The notes under the pieces were generated by a model. That model saw only the letters and a program-made list of their open reading frames with translations. It did not search any database and was not told the origin of the DNA. Source: DATKSS01 sp049582065 (GTDB lineage: Bacteria > Chloroflexota > Dormibacteria > Dormibacterales > Dormibacteraceae). Taken from it: a stretch of DNA of 24,671 bases. Positions 1 to 9,265 of this stretch are shown here, in pieces. The first letter of the stretch is position 1, and the number at the start of each line of letters is the position of its first letter. The DNA lies in contig JBAUTF010000199.1 of the NCBI GenBank assembly GCA_049582065.1, positions 1 to 24,671 of the forward strand. Reading direction: 5' to 3'. Made by a program: the position numbers and the translations under genes.

Positions 1-1124
1 GCCAGGAGCCAGTACGCCCCTGTCGCCGGCGCCCAGTCGAAGTTGAACAGGACCCAGACGGAGTAGCCCACGCAGGCGGCGCCGAGCGGTCCTACTCCCG
101 GTGCATCGCGGTGGCGCCAGACGGCGATCAAGACAGCGGCCCCGATCCAGCCGAGAGCCGCCAGGCCCAGTAGGCCCTGAGTGGCGGCCAGGTCGAGCAG
201 GCCGGAGTGGACGCGGTCGAAGGTCACCTGAGATGCGTAGTCCTGGCTCAGGAAGTGCCCAAACACGAGGCCGGTCGCATCTTCGCCCCACCCGGTGATC
301 GGCCGCGCCGCAAACATCCGGAGCCCGTCCTGCCACAGGTGCAGTCGCAGCGCGGCTGGGTCATCGTTGAGCGTGTTCAACGGGGACAGGACGATGGCCA
401 GGATCCCGGCGCCGACGGCGGCCGCAGAGGCCACGGCCGCGCCAGGCGCGAGCCTGCCCCGTAGGGCGAAGACCACCAGCGCCAGGCACGCGGCAAAGGT
501 CCCCATTACGCCGCTTCTCGAGGTGGTGACCAGCAGGCCACCGGCCATGACGGCGACCCCGGCCCACCACGCCACGGAGAATCGGTCCCAGCGCAGGGCT
601 CTCCAGATCGCCAGGGGCGCCCCCATTGTGATGAGGGCGGCTAAGACGTTGGCGTTGCCGAGGTTGCCGTCAGGCCGGTAAGGGACCTGGGCCGCCCACT
701 GCTGAAGGGCTTCGAGGCTGGCCACGGCGGTGCCGAAGACAAAGGCTGCCACGAGGCGCTCCCGGGACTTCTGCGTGCGCAGGAGCCAGGCCGCGCCGGC
801 AAAGAGCCCCAGGTAACCGAGCCGGACCGGCAGCGATTCGTAACGGGTGTAGGAACCGGCCAAGCTCAGGGCGGGCGAGACCGAGAACAAAAAGGCCAGG
901 ACCGCCGCCCCGCAGGCCGCGATGAGCGGCCACCGCATCCGCCCCAGGCTGGGGCCGCCCGGGGTCAAAAGGGCGACTCCGACGCAGATGCACGCGCCCC
1001 CGATGACGATCGCGGCGCGTGGCAGGATGAATGAATCGACAGCAGTGGGTATAAAGAGTGTCGGCAGGGCCAGGGCCACCACTGCGGGGGGGAAGCCGCC
1101 GAGGCGCTCGAGAAGGTGCCTCAT
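1..1124 (-). CDS. O-antigen ligase-like (Wzy_C) polytopic membrane protein, C-terminus beyond window
   Basis: Minus-strand frame open from an ATG at 1124 to the left edge (374 codons, no stop), so the 3' end is missing. The translation is almost entirely hydrophobic helices joined by short loops. Around residue 262 it has HLWQDGLRMF followed by ARPITGWG, and near residue 306 HSGLLDLAATQGLLG. Both are typical of the Wzy_C/O-antigen ligase family, whose members join or polymerise lipid-linked glycans at the outer face of the cytoplasmic membrane. Earlier, GNLGNANVLAA and TTSRSG also fit. A GGAGG lies only three bases before the ATG, so the exact start is uncertain. The next upstream in-frame stop is at 1170-1172. 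The gene is divergent from clpC. Substrate cannot be told from sequence; WaaL-like ligase, Wzy polymerase or a teichuronate/exopolysaccharide enzyme are all possible. Confidence 0.8.
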   Translation of the reverse strand, partial: MRHLLERLGGFPPAVVALALPTLFIPTAVDSFILPRAAIVIGGACICVGVALLTPGGPSLGRMRWPLIAACGAAVLAFLFSVSPALSLAGSYTRYESLPVRLGYLGLFAGAAWLLRTQKSRERLVAAFVFGTAVASLEALQQWAAQVPYRPDGNLGNANVLAALITMGAPLAIWRALRWDRFSVAWWAGVAVMAGGLLVTTSRSGVMGTFAACLALVVFALRGRLAPGAAVASAAAVGAGILAIVLSPLNTLNDDPAALRLHLWQDGLRMFAARPITGWGEDATGLVFGHFLSQDYASQVTFDRVHSGLLDLAATQGLLGLAALGWIGAAVLIAVWRHRDAPGVGPLGAACVGYSVWVLFNFDWAPATGAYWLL

Positions 1125-1179
1125 CAGCCTCCGACTAAGTGAAATCCGCTTGTAGAGTTGGGCGCTATATTAGGTGCAG

Positions 1180-1208
1180 AGGTACTGTCGGGTACCTGAG
1201 CAACGTTG
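1180..1208. promoter_or_regulatory. Two dyads upstream of clpC, possible operator
   Basis: AGGTAC (1180-1185) and GTACCT (1192-1197) form a perfect inverted repeat with a six-base spacer. An eight-base palindrome CAACGTTG follows at 1201-1208. Both lie in the 133-base gap between the divergent O-antigen-ligase-like gene and clpC. They match none of the heat-shock operators I know for clpC or chaperone genes (CtsR direct repeats, CIRCE, HAIR, ClgR box). Regulatory function is inference. Confidence 0.3.
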
Positions 1209-1257
1209 AGGAGGTGCTGGCCCCACCTAGTCAGGTAATCCAGGAGGAACAAGGATC

Positions 1258-3759
1258 TTGTACCCGTTTGAGAGATTCACTGAGCGCGCCAAGAAAGTCC
1301 TGACGCTGGCTCAAGAAGAAGCAGAACGATCGCACCACAGCTATATCGGCACCGAGCACCTGCTCCTGGGTTTGCTCCGCGAAGGTGAGGGCCTGGCCGC
1401 CAAGGTCCTCAACAACCTTGGCGTGGAGATCGGCAAGGTTCGCCAGACGATCGAGTCCGTCCTCGGCCGCAACGAGCGGATCATCATCCAGCAGATCATC
1501 CCGACGTCGCGCGTCAAGAAGGTCATCGAGATCTCCTTCGAAGAAGCGCGGCGCATGGGACACAACTACGTCGGCACCGAGCACCTCCTGCTCGGACTGC
1601 TGATCGAAGGCGAGGGCATCGCCGCCCACGTCCTGGAAGACCTGGGCGCGACCCTCGAGAAGGTCCGCTCGGAGATCGAGCGCCTGCTGCACGACTCGAG
1701 CGCCGAGACCGAGGCCGAGCCGGCCCCCAAGAAGCCGTCCAAGACGCCGCTGCTCGACCAGTTCGGGCGCGACCTGACCGACCTTGCGCGGCGCAACCAG
1801 CTCGATCCCGTGATCGGCCGCGAGATGGAGATCGAGCGCGTCATCCAGATCCTCAGCCGGCGCACCAAGAACAACCCGGCCCTCATCGGGGAACCAGGCG
1901 TCGGCAAGACCGCCATCGCAGAGGGGCTCGCGCAACAGATCAACCTGGGCAACGTGCCCGAGTCGCTGCAGCACAAGCGCGTGCTGACGCTTGACATGGG
2001 CGCGCTGGTCGCAGGCACCAAGTACCGAGGCGAGTTCGAGGAGCGCTTGAAGAAGATCCTCGATGAGATCCGCTCCAGCCGCGAAGTCGTCCTGTTCATC
2101 GACGAGCTCCATACCCTGGTCGGCGCCGGCGCCGCGGAAGGCGCCATCGATGCCGCCAACATCCTGAAGCCGGCGCTCGCACGGGGCGAGATCCAGTGCA
2201 TCGGCGCCACGACGCTGAACGAGTACCGAAAGTACATCGAGAAGGATGCTGCCCTGGAAAGGCGGTTCCAGCCGGTCTTCGTGGACCAGCCCTCACTCAC
2301 CGAAACCGTCGACATCCTCAACGGGGTCAAGTCGCTCTACGAGAAGCACCACCGCGTGACGATCACCGATTCCGCCGTGCGGGCTGCCGTCACGCTGAGC
2401 GACCGGTACGTGAGCGACCGCGCGCTGCCTGACAAGGCGATCGACCTCATCGACGAGGCGTCGGCCCGCGTCCGCATGAAGCTGACGACGACCCCAGACG
2501 ATCTCAAAGAGCTGCAGAAGGAGATCAAGAAGCACCGCACCGACCAGGACGAGTCGGTCAACAAGCAGGACTTCGAGGCTGCTGCCAGTGTCCGCGACAA
2601 GGTCAAGAAGCTGCAGGACAAGCTGGCGCTGAAGGAAGCAGCGTGGCGCGACAAGCTCGGAGAGACGGTGCCGGAGGTCGGCGAGGAGGACATCGCTCAG
2701 ATCGTCGCCGCATGGACCGGCGTACCCGTGTCACGGTTGGTCGAAGAGGAGACCTCGCGGCTGCTTCGCATGGAGGAGGAGCTGCACAAGCGGATGGTCG
2801 GCCAGGACGAGGCGATCGTCACCGTCTCGCAGGCGGTACGCCGCGCGCGCGCCGGGCTGAAGGACCCGCGACGGCCCATCGGCTCGTTCATCTTCCTGGG
2901 TCCCACGGGGATCGGGAAGACCGAGCTCGCTCGCGCGCTTGCCGAGTACATGTTCGACTCGGAGGATGCGCTCATCAAGCTCGACATGTCGGAGTTCATG
3001 GAGAGGCACACGACTGCGCGACTGGTCGGCTCGCCTCCCGGTTACGTCGGCTACGACGAAGGCGGGCAGCTGACCGAGGCGGTCCGGCGCAGGCCCTACT
3101 CGGTGATCCTTTTCGACGAGATCGAGAAGGCGCATCCCGAGGTGTTCAACATGCTGCTGCAGATCCTCGAGGACGGGCGGCTCAGCGACGCCAAGGGCAA
3201 GGTGGTCAACTTCGCGAACACCGTGATCATCATGACCTCGAACCTCGGCATCCGTGACGTCAACCAGGCCGGCACCTCGCTCGGGTTCCAGCCGGCGGTC
3301 GTCGATGAGGCGGACGAGGTGGAGCGCCGCCACAAGAACACGAAAGAGAAGATCGACGAGGAGCTGAAGCGGATGTTCCGGCCGGAGTTCCTGAACCGCG
3401 TCGACGCCGTGGTCGTTTTCAAGAGCCTCACCACTGGGCAAATCCGCCAGATCGTGGACCTTCAGCTCGTGCGGCTGGGCAAGCACCTGATGGAGCAGCA
3501 GATCACGATCGAGGTTACCGATGCGGCGAAGGACCTCCTCGCCAAGGAGGGCTACGACCGGGTCTACGGGGCGAGGCCCTTGCGCCGTGTGATCACGAAC
3601 CGGATCGAGGACCAGCTCTCCGAGCACTTGCTGCGCGGCAAGATCGCGCGTGGCGACACGGTGCAGATCGACGTCGACGGCGAAGATGCGCTGAAGTTCA
3701 CGCCTGTGAGGCACCGGCACAAGGAGCCCGCGGGCTCTGGGGCTCCAGCCAAGCCGTAG
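1258..3759 (+). CDS. clpC: ATP-dependent Clp protease ATP-binding subunit ClpC
   Basis: 833-residue class-1 Hsp100/AAA+ unfoldase that feeds substrates into ClpP in the cytoplasm. Domain order: double Clp_N repeat (about 1-145, with EHLLLGLL twice); first AAA module with Walker A GEPGVGKT near 211-218 and Walker B VVLFIDELHT near 278; an M-region/UVR-like coiled segment near 424-460 (KQDFEAAASVRDKVKKL), typical of ClpC rather than ClpB; second AAA module with Walker A GPTGIGKT near 548 and Walker B VILFDEIEKA near 615; and the C-terminal D2-small domain. An LGF tripeptide near 675 is the likely ClpP-docking loop. The start is a TTG with AGGAGG at 1242-1247, ten bases upstream; it yields the family-standard N-terminus (YPFERFTERAKKVL). 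Length is normal for the family. Monocistronic-looking; no clpP in the window. A perfect palindrome at 3724-3737 lies just inside the stop. Confidence 0.97.
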   Translation: MYPFERFTERAKKVLTLAQEEAERSHHSYIGTEHLLLGLLREGEGLAAKVLNNLGVEIGKVRQTIESVLGRNERIIIQQIIPTSRVKKVIEISFEEARRMGHNYVGTEHLLLGLLIEGEGIAAHVLEDLGATLEKVRSEIERLLHDSSAETEAEPAPKKPSKTPLLDQFGRDLTDLARRNQLDPVIGREMEIERVIQILSRRTKNNPALIGEPGVGKTAIAEGLAQQINLGNVPESLQHKRVLTLDMGALVAGTKYRGEFEERLKKILDEIRSSREVVLFIDELHTLVGAGAAEGAIDAANILKPALARGEIQCIGATTLNEYRKYIEKDAALERRFQPVFVDQPSLTETVDILNGVKSLYEKHHRVTITDSAVRAAVTLSDRYVSDRALPDKAIDLIDEASARVRMKLTTTPDDLKELQKEIKKHRTDQDESVNKQDFEAAASVRDKVKKLQDKLALKEAAWRDKLGETVPEVGEEDIAQIVAAWTGVPVSRLVEEETSRLLRMEEELHKRMVGQDEAIVTVSQAVRRARAGLKDPRRPIGSFIFLGPTGIGKTELARALAEYMFDSEDALIKLDMSEFMERHTTARLVGSPPGYVGYDEGGQLTEAVRRRPYSVILFDEIEKAHPEVFNMLLQILEDGRLSDAKGKVVNFANTVIIMTSNLGIRDVNQAGTSLGFQPAVVDEADEVERRHKNTKEKIDEELKRMFRPEFLNRVDAVVVFKSLTTGQIRQIVDLQLVRLGKHLMEQQITIEVTDAAKDLLAKEGYDRVYGARPLRRVITNRIEDQLSEHLLRGKIARGDTVQIDVDGEDALKFTPVRHRHKEPAGSGAPAKP

Positions 3760-3849
3760 CCGCCGGCGCCACCAAGGTTCTTCACAACCTGGGTTGGCGC
3801 GTCCGCGCACCCGCGTTACGCTCGGCGGCGACAGGTTCGTCTTGGTTGG

Positions 3850-4023
3850 GCTCGGGGGAGGGCCCCGGCGAGTCATCTCCAGCGCGACCTCGGCGTCGAG
3901 CGCGACATCGATCCTGCAGCCGTCAAGCTCGAGCGTCAACGTGTACATCAGAGCGACCGAAAGGTCGTCCTCGACCAACAGGACGAGGACCTCATCCGGC
4001 CCCACCGCCGCGGCTTCGCCCAC
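3850..4023 (-). pseudogene. Truncated response-regulator receiver-domain remnant
   Basis: Within the 321-base gap between clpC and the next gene, the minus strand encodes the first half of a CheY-like receiver. From a GTG at 4023 (GGGAGG six bases upstream) it reads VLVLLVEDDLSVALMYTL (beta1 with the acidic-pocket EDD, then alpha1) and continues LELDGCRIDVALDAEVAL (beta2, alpha2) to TRRGPP. Family members normally continue with 'D-hydrophobic-hydrophobic-D' carrying the phospho-acceptor Asp. Here the similarity stops and the frame becomes proline-rich, then runs antisense into clpC. No other frame restores the missing half. I infer a decayed fragment, not a working regulator. The rest of the gap (3760-3849, 4024-4080) holds only a weak hairpin, AGGTT-N6-AACCT at 3775-3790. 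Confidence 0.6.
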
Positions 4024-4080
4024 TTCATCCCTCCCCTGGATGAAACGCACAGTGCCTGAGATGGCGACAGAAGGCTGAGA

Positions 4081-4920
4081 ATGGGGGGAGAGGTGAACGT
4101 CCCGGCACCGCTTCGCCTGCGCCCGCTGGAAGTCGGCGACCTGCTGGACGAGACCTTCCGGATGTATCGCCGCAATTTCGTGCTGTTCGCCGGGATCTCG
4201 GTGATCGTCTCCCTACCGTCGGCTGCGCTCTCCGGCTACGGGTATTCGCTGTTCGGGAACATCCTTCAGCAGACCACTACCGGCGCGGCGCCCAACTTCG
4301 GGTTCCTGGAGTCGACCCTTCCAACCCTGGCCGTCGGCGTGCTGGTCAATCTCGCGCTCGTCCCGTTCTTCTATGCGACGGTGGTCTACGCGGCCTGCGA
4401 GTCGGCACAGGGGCGATCCGTCACCGCGGGCGGGATTGTCTCGGCAGTTGTCCGTCGCTACTTTCCGCTGCTCGGCTATTTCCTGCTCATCGGCCTGATG
4501 GTCGTCGCGTTCTGCCTCATCCCGCTGTGGATCTGGATCTGGGTCGGCTGGCTGGTGGTGGCGCCGGTCATGTTCGTCGAGGACACCGGCTTGATCCAGG
4601 CGATGGGCCGGAGCTGGAGGCTGGTGGAGGGGAGGTGGTGGCGAACGTTCCTGGTGGTCTTCCTGATCTTCATCATCCAGTACGTCGTGCGCCTCGCCCT
4701 GAACGCGTTCCTCACGCTGGCTCAGTACCTACTCTTGACCGTCGCTCCATCTGGCCTGGTGCTTGGAATCTCGGGCGCCACACAGGTGATCGTCGACTCG
4801 CTGGTGAACCCGGTCCTGCAGATCGCAATCGTGCTCGTCTACTTCGACCTGCGCGTGCGGCACGAGGGATTAGACCTTTTCCAGCTTGCACAGCGGGTCC
4901 CGAGCCCGCCGAGCCTCTGA
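4081..4920 (+). CDS. Multi-pass membrane protein, GDPD membrane-domain-like
   Basis: 279 residues with a cytosolic N-terminus carrying LRPLEVGDLLDETFRMYRRN, then about six hydrophobic segments, including a long aromatic one (LIPLWIWIWVGWLVVAPVMF). The opening motif is typical of the actinobacterial/archaeal membrane family related to the membrane domain of glycerophosphoryl diester phosphodiesterases; no catalytic domain is present. Function is unknown. It opens a five-gene run in which every following gene overlaps or nearly abuts its predecessor (DUF4129, DUF4350, MoxR, DUF58), so it probably serves the same envelope-associated complex. Start ATG 4081 has AGAAGG six bases upstream. A GTG at 4093 directly behind GGGGGGAGAG is an alternative start four codons in. 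Its last bases, CTGA, overlap the proposed start of the next gene. Confidence 0.8.
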   Translation: MGGEVNVPAPLRLRPLEVGDLLDETFRMYRRNFVLFAGISVIVSLPSAALSGYGYSLFGNILQQTTTGAAPNFGFLESTLPTLAVGVLVNLALVPFFYATVVYAACESAQGRSVTAGGIVSAVVRRYFPLLGYFLLIGLMVVAFCLIPLWIWIWVGWLVVAPVMFVEDTGLIQAMGRSWRLVEGRWWRTFLVVFLIFIIQYVVRLALNAFLTLAQYLLLTVAPSGLVLGISGATQVIVDSLVNPVLQIAIVLVYFDLRVRHEGLDLFQLAQRVPSPPSL

Positions 4921-5834
4921 AGAAAGCGAGGTTCGCCGTCCGCCTTCTCTGCGTGGCCGCCCTGGCCTTGGCGCTCACCCCGGCCGCGGCGGTGCCCGCG
5001 CTCGCCGACCCGCCGCCGCCGTCCACGTATCGCGAGGCTGTCCAGGAGGCGTACGACCTGACCAGGAACGCGGTGCCCGGCGACAACGCGCCGGCCGTGC
5101 GCGCGGCCGCCGTTCTGGAGGCGGCAAGCGGCCAGAGCCTGCAGGAGATCCTTGGCGACCTGCAGCGCCGGCCTCCCGATTACCAGGACGCCGCCGAGCG
5201 GCTCTCCGCCCTGCTCGCGGCGCTCGACCGGCCTGCGAGCACGGCCGACCCGGCGCTGGCGCACCAGCGAATGCACGACGTGATGGCGATGAACAGGTAC
5301 GACCCGCTCCACCGGCCGCCGACACTCCTCGAGCGCTTCGTCCAGTGGGTCCGTGACAGGGTGGCCGACCTGCTTCGGTTCATCACCGGCAATGGCGCCG
5401 GCGGCGTGGCACCGGGCATTCTCTTCTACCTGGCCGGCGCCGCGGCGCTGATCGCAGTCGCCGTGGTGATCTTCCGCTCCACCCGCGGTCGGTTCAGTCA
5501 GGCGCTGAGCTCATCCCGCCCGCCAGGCCCCAGGCCGCCCGCCGACTACTTCACCGAGGCCGACCGGCTGGCCGGTGGCGGCGACCGGGTGGGTGCGATC
5601 CGCGCACTGTGCGCCGGAGTTGCCGCCACGCTCGCGGGCGAGCGGACCTGGGAGGGTAGCCCGCTGACTGTGCGCGAGATCTTCCAGCGCGCACCGGATG
5701 CCGCCGGCCTCCGCCCGCTGCTCCTTCCTTTTGAGGCCGCGATCTATGGTGGCCGTGAGGTCGACGAGGAGACCTACCGCCGGGCGGAGCTGGTGGCGGC
5801 GCCTTATCGGGATCCGAGGGAGGCGGCAGCATGA
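4917..5834 (+). CDS. DUF4129-domain membrane protein with signal peptide
   Basis: About 305 residues: signal peptide, extracytoplasmic helical segment, one membrane helix (about 166-186, PGILFYLAGAAALIAVAVVIF minus its last residue is the core), and a cytosolic DUF4129 region (ADYFTEADRLAGGGDRVGAI, then LTVREIFQRAP and a closing YGGREVDEETYRRAE). DUF4129 proteins accompany MoxR/DUF58 clusters and may be their membrane partners; the biochemical role is unknown. The frame has no ATG/GTG/TTG near its natural beginning. The CTG at 4917, overlapping the upstream TGA as CTGA, would give KKARFAVRLLCVAALALAL then VPALA, an ideal signal peptide. The first ordinary start, GTG 4953, would cut off its basic end. 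I therefore place the start at CTG, with moderate confidence. The 3' end overlaps the next gene by four bases (ATGA). Confidence 0.7.
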   Translation: MKKARFAVRLLCVAALALALTPAAAVPALADPPPPSTYREAVQEAYDLTRNAVPGDNAPAVRAAAVLEAASGQSLQEILGDLQRRPPDYQDAAERLSALLAALDRPASTADPALAHQRMHDVMAMNRYDPLHRPPTLLERFVQWVRDRVADLLRFITGNGAGGVAPGILFYLAGAAALIAVAVVIFRSTRGRFSQALSSSRPPGPRPPADYFTEADRLAGGGDRVGAIRALCAGVAATLAGERTWEGSPLTVREIFQRAPDAAGLRPLLLPFEAAIYGGREVDEETYRRAELVAAPYRDPREAAA

Positions 5835-6972
5835 AGGGGGCCCGCGGCTGGCTGCTCGCGGGTCTGGCCGCCGTCATCGTGGCCGCGGCCGCGTACTACG
5901 GGCAGCCTCAACAGGATTCTCCCGACCACAGCTCGAGCAGCGATGCTGCGAACGGGACGTCGGCCGCGCGGCTCTTCGCTCAGGCGATGGGCCATCCGAC
6001 GGACCAGGTCGCGGGCACGTTCAACCTTCCCGCCTCGCCCGGATTGATGTTCGTCTTCACGCCCACCAGCGCGTACACCTCCGGCGAAGCGCAGCGCACG
6101 CTGCAGTGGGTCCGTGCCGGCGGCACCCTGGTCTACGCCTCCGAGCAGGGCGACTCCGAGCTCGACCACGCGCTCGGGGTCGTGCGCCTGGGCGGTTTCG
6201 TGACTACGGGTAACCAGCTCGCCAACCCCGCCGTGGCCGGGGTCGGCCAGGTGGCCGGCGCCGGCACCGTCGAGCCGCTCGATCCGGGGCCCGAACAGGT
6301 GCCCATCCTGCGCACCTCGCAGGGCCTTGCCACCGCATACATTCAGAAAATCGCGTCGGGCACCGTGATCGTGCTGACGGACCCGCTCGTCCTGTGCAAC
6401 GGATACCTGGAAAAGCAGGACAACGGCCGCTTGCTCGCGGACCTGCTGGGCGTCGCAAGCCCCGGCGCTCCGGTCACATTCGACGAGTACCACCATGGCG
6501 TCGTGCTGAGCGATTTCGCGCCGCAGGCGTGGGTGATGACCCCTTGGGGGGCGGCCATGTTGTGGTTGCTCATCGCAATCTTCCTCGGCCTCGTCCTTCG
6601 CGGACGCAACTTCGGCCCGCTGATTTCGCGTCCGGCGGAGGCGGGACGCTCTGACGCCGAATGGACGGTCGCGGTGGGGCGGCTGCTGCGAAGGTCGAGC
6701 GCCCGGGCGGTCACCCTCGGTCTTCTCGCCTTTGCGACGGAGCGCGCCGTCGCCCTGCGAACAGGGCTGCAGCTGCAGCCACGCGAGCGCTTCTGGAATG
6801 CTCTTTGGGTGCGCGCGCCCGAGCTGGCCGCCGAGCTGGCCGAAGCCGAGAACACCCTTCACAGCTCGTCGGCTACCGAAGAGGACCTCCTGATCGCCGC
6901 CCAGCGGCTGCACCGAATCGCGCATCCGGTCAGCGGAGATCGACCGGCCGTCAGCAAGAGGGGGGCGGCTTA

Positions 6973-6973
<1 letters not shown>
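5831..6973 (+). CDS. DUF4350-domain membrane protein
   Basis: 380 residues. An N-terminal membrane anchor (WLLAGLAAVIVAAAAYYG) is followed by an extracytoplasmic DUF4350 domain with a Rossmann-like/GATase-like look (SAARLFAQAMG, LQWVRAGGTLVYASEQGD, GTVIVLTDPLVLCNGYL, FDEYHHG). A second membrane helix follows (about 237-256, WGAAMLWLLIAIFLGLVL), then a cytosolic tail beginning GRNFGP. This architecture is standard for DUF4350 proteins encoded between DUF4129 and MoxR genes. No activity is established for the family; a scaffold or ligand-sensing role is inference. The ATG at 5831 overlaps the DUF4129 stop (ATGA), and its own TAG shares one base with the GTG of the MoxR gene, so the three are almost certainly cotranslated. 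Confidence 0.85.
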
Positions 6974-7935
<962 letters not shown>

Positions 7936-7942
7936 GCCGGGC

Positions 7943-9265
7943 TTGATCCGAGGGCTCGCGCCGCAGCCTCGCCTGTTGTGGGCGATCGCGCTCGGCGCGG
8001 GCCTGATCGCCCTCTCGGTGGCCTCGCCGGTGCTGGGAGTCGTCGCGGTGATCTACCACGCCGGCCTCGTCGTCGTCGCGGCGCGCGACCTCGCGCTCCT
8101 GCCTGGGCGTGCGGGCTACGTCGTGCGGCGCCTGATGCCGGAGCCGTTCTCGCTGGGCGAGAGGGAGGAGGTCACACTCGTCGTCGAGAACCCCGCGGCG
8201 GCCGGATTGCGGGCGACGGTCGCCGACCATGCGCCGGCGGAGCTGAGCCCAGAGCCGCGCGAGCTCTCGGGACGCTTCGATCGCGACGGCAGGCTGCGGC
8301 TGAGCTACCACACGTCCTCGCCCAGGCGCGGCGCTTATCAGTTCGGCCCGGTCGACCTGCAGGTCGCGCGCGACGAAGGCTGGTGGCGGCGGCAGGTGCG
8401 CGTGCCGCTCGAGCACGAGGTCGCCGTGTTTCCCAACGTGGTCGCGATCAAGCGCGTCCAGCTGACGCTGCGGCGCGGGCTGCGCGCCATGGCCGGCATG
8501 CGACGCGCCCGGCCGCCAGGCGCATCCACCGCTTTCGCGGGGTTGCGCGACTACGTGCGTGGCGACGATCTCCGTCGCGTGAGCTGGGCGGCGACTGCGC
8601 GCCGCGACCATCCGGTTGTGGTGGAGGTCGAGGCGGAGCGCGGCCAGCAGGTGATGATCGCGCTCGACTGCGGTCGCCTGATGACCGCACCCGCCGGCAA
8701 CCTGGACAAGCTCGACCACGCGATCAACGCGGCGCTCATGCTGGCCTGGGTCGCGCAGGCCTACGGGGACCGCGTGGGTCTGATGACGTTCGACGATCGC
8801 GTCACCGCGTTCGTCAAGCCAGAGCGCGGGAGCGCGCAGCTGCGACGACTGACGGAGACCCTCTACAACGTCCGGGCGGAGTACATCGAGCCTGATTTCG
8901 GCCACGCCATGACCCACCTTGCTTTGCGCGTCGGGCGGCGGTCGATGATCGTCCTGCTCACCGACGTGCAGGATCCTGAGGCGTCAAGGGAGCTGATGGC
9001 GCACTGCCTGCGGCTCGCCGGGCGGCACCTGGTCCTGGTCGTCGCGATGTCGGACCCGGCCGTGATGAGTGCGCGAGACGCTCCCATCGCCACCTCGGCG
9101 CGCGCCTACGAATGGGCTGCCGCCGAGCAGTTCGTCGCCAGCCGCCGCGAGAGCTTCGAGCTTTTGCGCCGGGGAGGGGTGCTGGGGCTAGACGTCGTCG
9201 CCGGCAGTCTCTCGCCGGCCCTGGTCGAGCGGTACCTGGAGCTGAAGGAGCGAGCGCTCCTGTGA
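7943..9265 (+). CDS. DUF58-domain protein (VWA-like partner of MoxR)
   Basis: About 440 residues. Two hydrophobic segments at the N-terminus (roughly 10-55) are followed by a beta-rich region and the diagnostic DUF58 motif YVRGDDLRRVSW from residue 204, then a VWA-like fold (VMIALDCGRLM, VGLMTFDDRV, MIVLLTDVQD). DUF58 proteins are commonly encoded beside MoxR ATPases and are thought to function with them. The only usable start in frame is TTG 7943, seven bases after the MoxR stop, with only a weak GAG-type ribosome site, which suggests reinitiation. The last 78 bases overlap the convergent SpoIIM gene. The normal metal site of VWA domains (DxSxS) is replaced by DCGRL, as is usual in DUF58. 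Confidence 0.9.
   Translation: MIRGLAPQPRLLWAIALGAGLIALSVASPVLGVVAVIYHAGLVVVAARDLALLPGRAGYVVRRLMPEPFSLGEREEVTLVVENPAAAGLRATVADHAPAELSPEPRELSGRFDRDGRLRLSYHTSSPRRGAYQFGPVDLQVARDEGWWRRQVRVPLEHEVAVFPNVVAIKRVQLTLRRGLRAMAGMRRARPPGASTAFAGLRDYVRGDDLRRVSWAATARRDHPVVVEVEAERGQQVMIALDCGRLMTAPAGNLDKLDHAINAALMLAWVAQAYGDRVGLMTFDDRVTAFVKPERGSAQLRRLTETLYNVRAEYIEPDFGHAMTHLALRVGRRSMIVLLTDVQDPEASRELMAHCLRLAGRHLVLVVAMSDPAVMSARDAPIATSARAYEWAAAEQFVASRRESFELLRRGGVLGLDVVAGSLSPALVERYLELKERALL

Noticed and set aside
1125..1257. CtsR, CIRCE, HAIR or ClgR operator for clpC
   Set aside because: I looked for each consensus; none is present. Only the unassigned dyads are seen.
2731..4050. Long minus-strand open frame (439 codons) starting with the receiver-like segment
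   Set aside because: Only the first 60 or so codons show similarity to a known fold. The rest is antisense to clpC in a frame kept open by codon bias.
3794..4078. 94-codon plus-strand frame between clpC and the membrane protein
   Set aside because: Low-complexity Ser/Thr/Arg composition with no motif or ribosome site; opposite to the better-supported receiver remnant.
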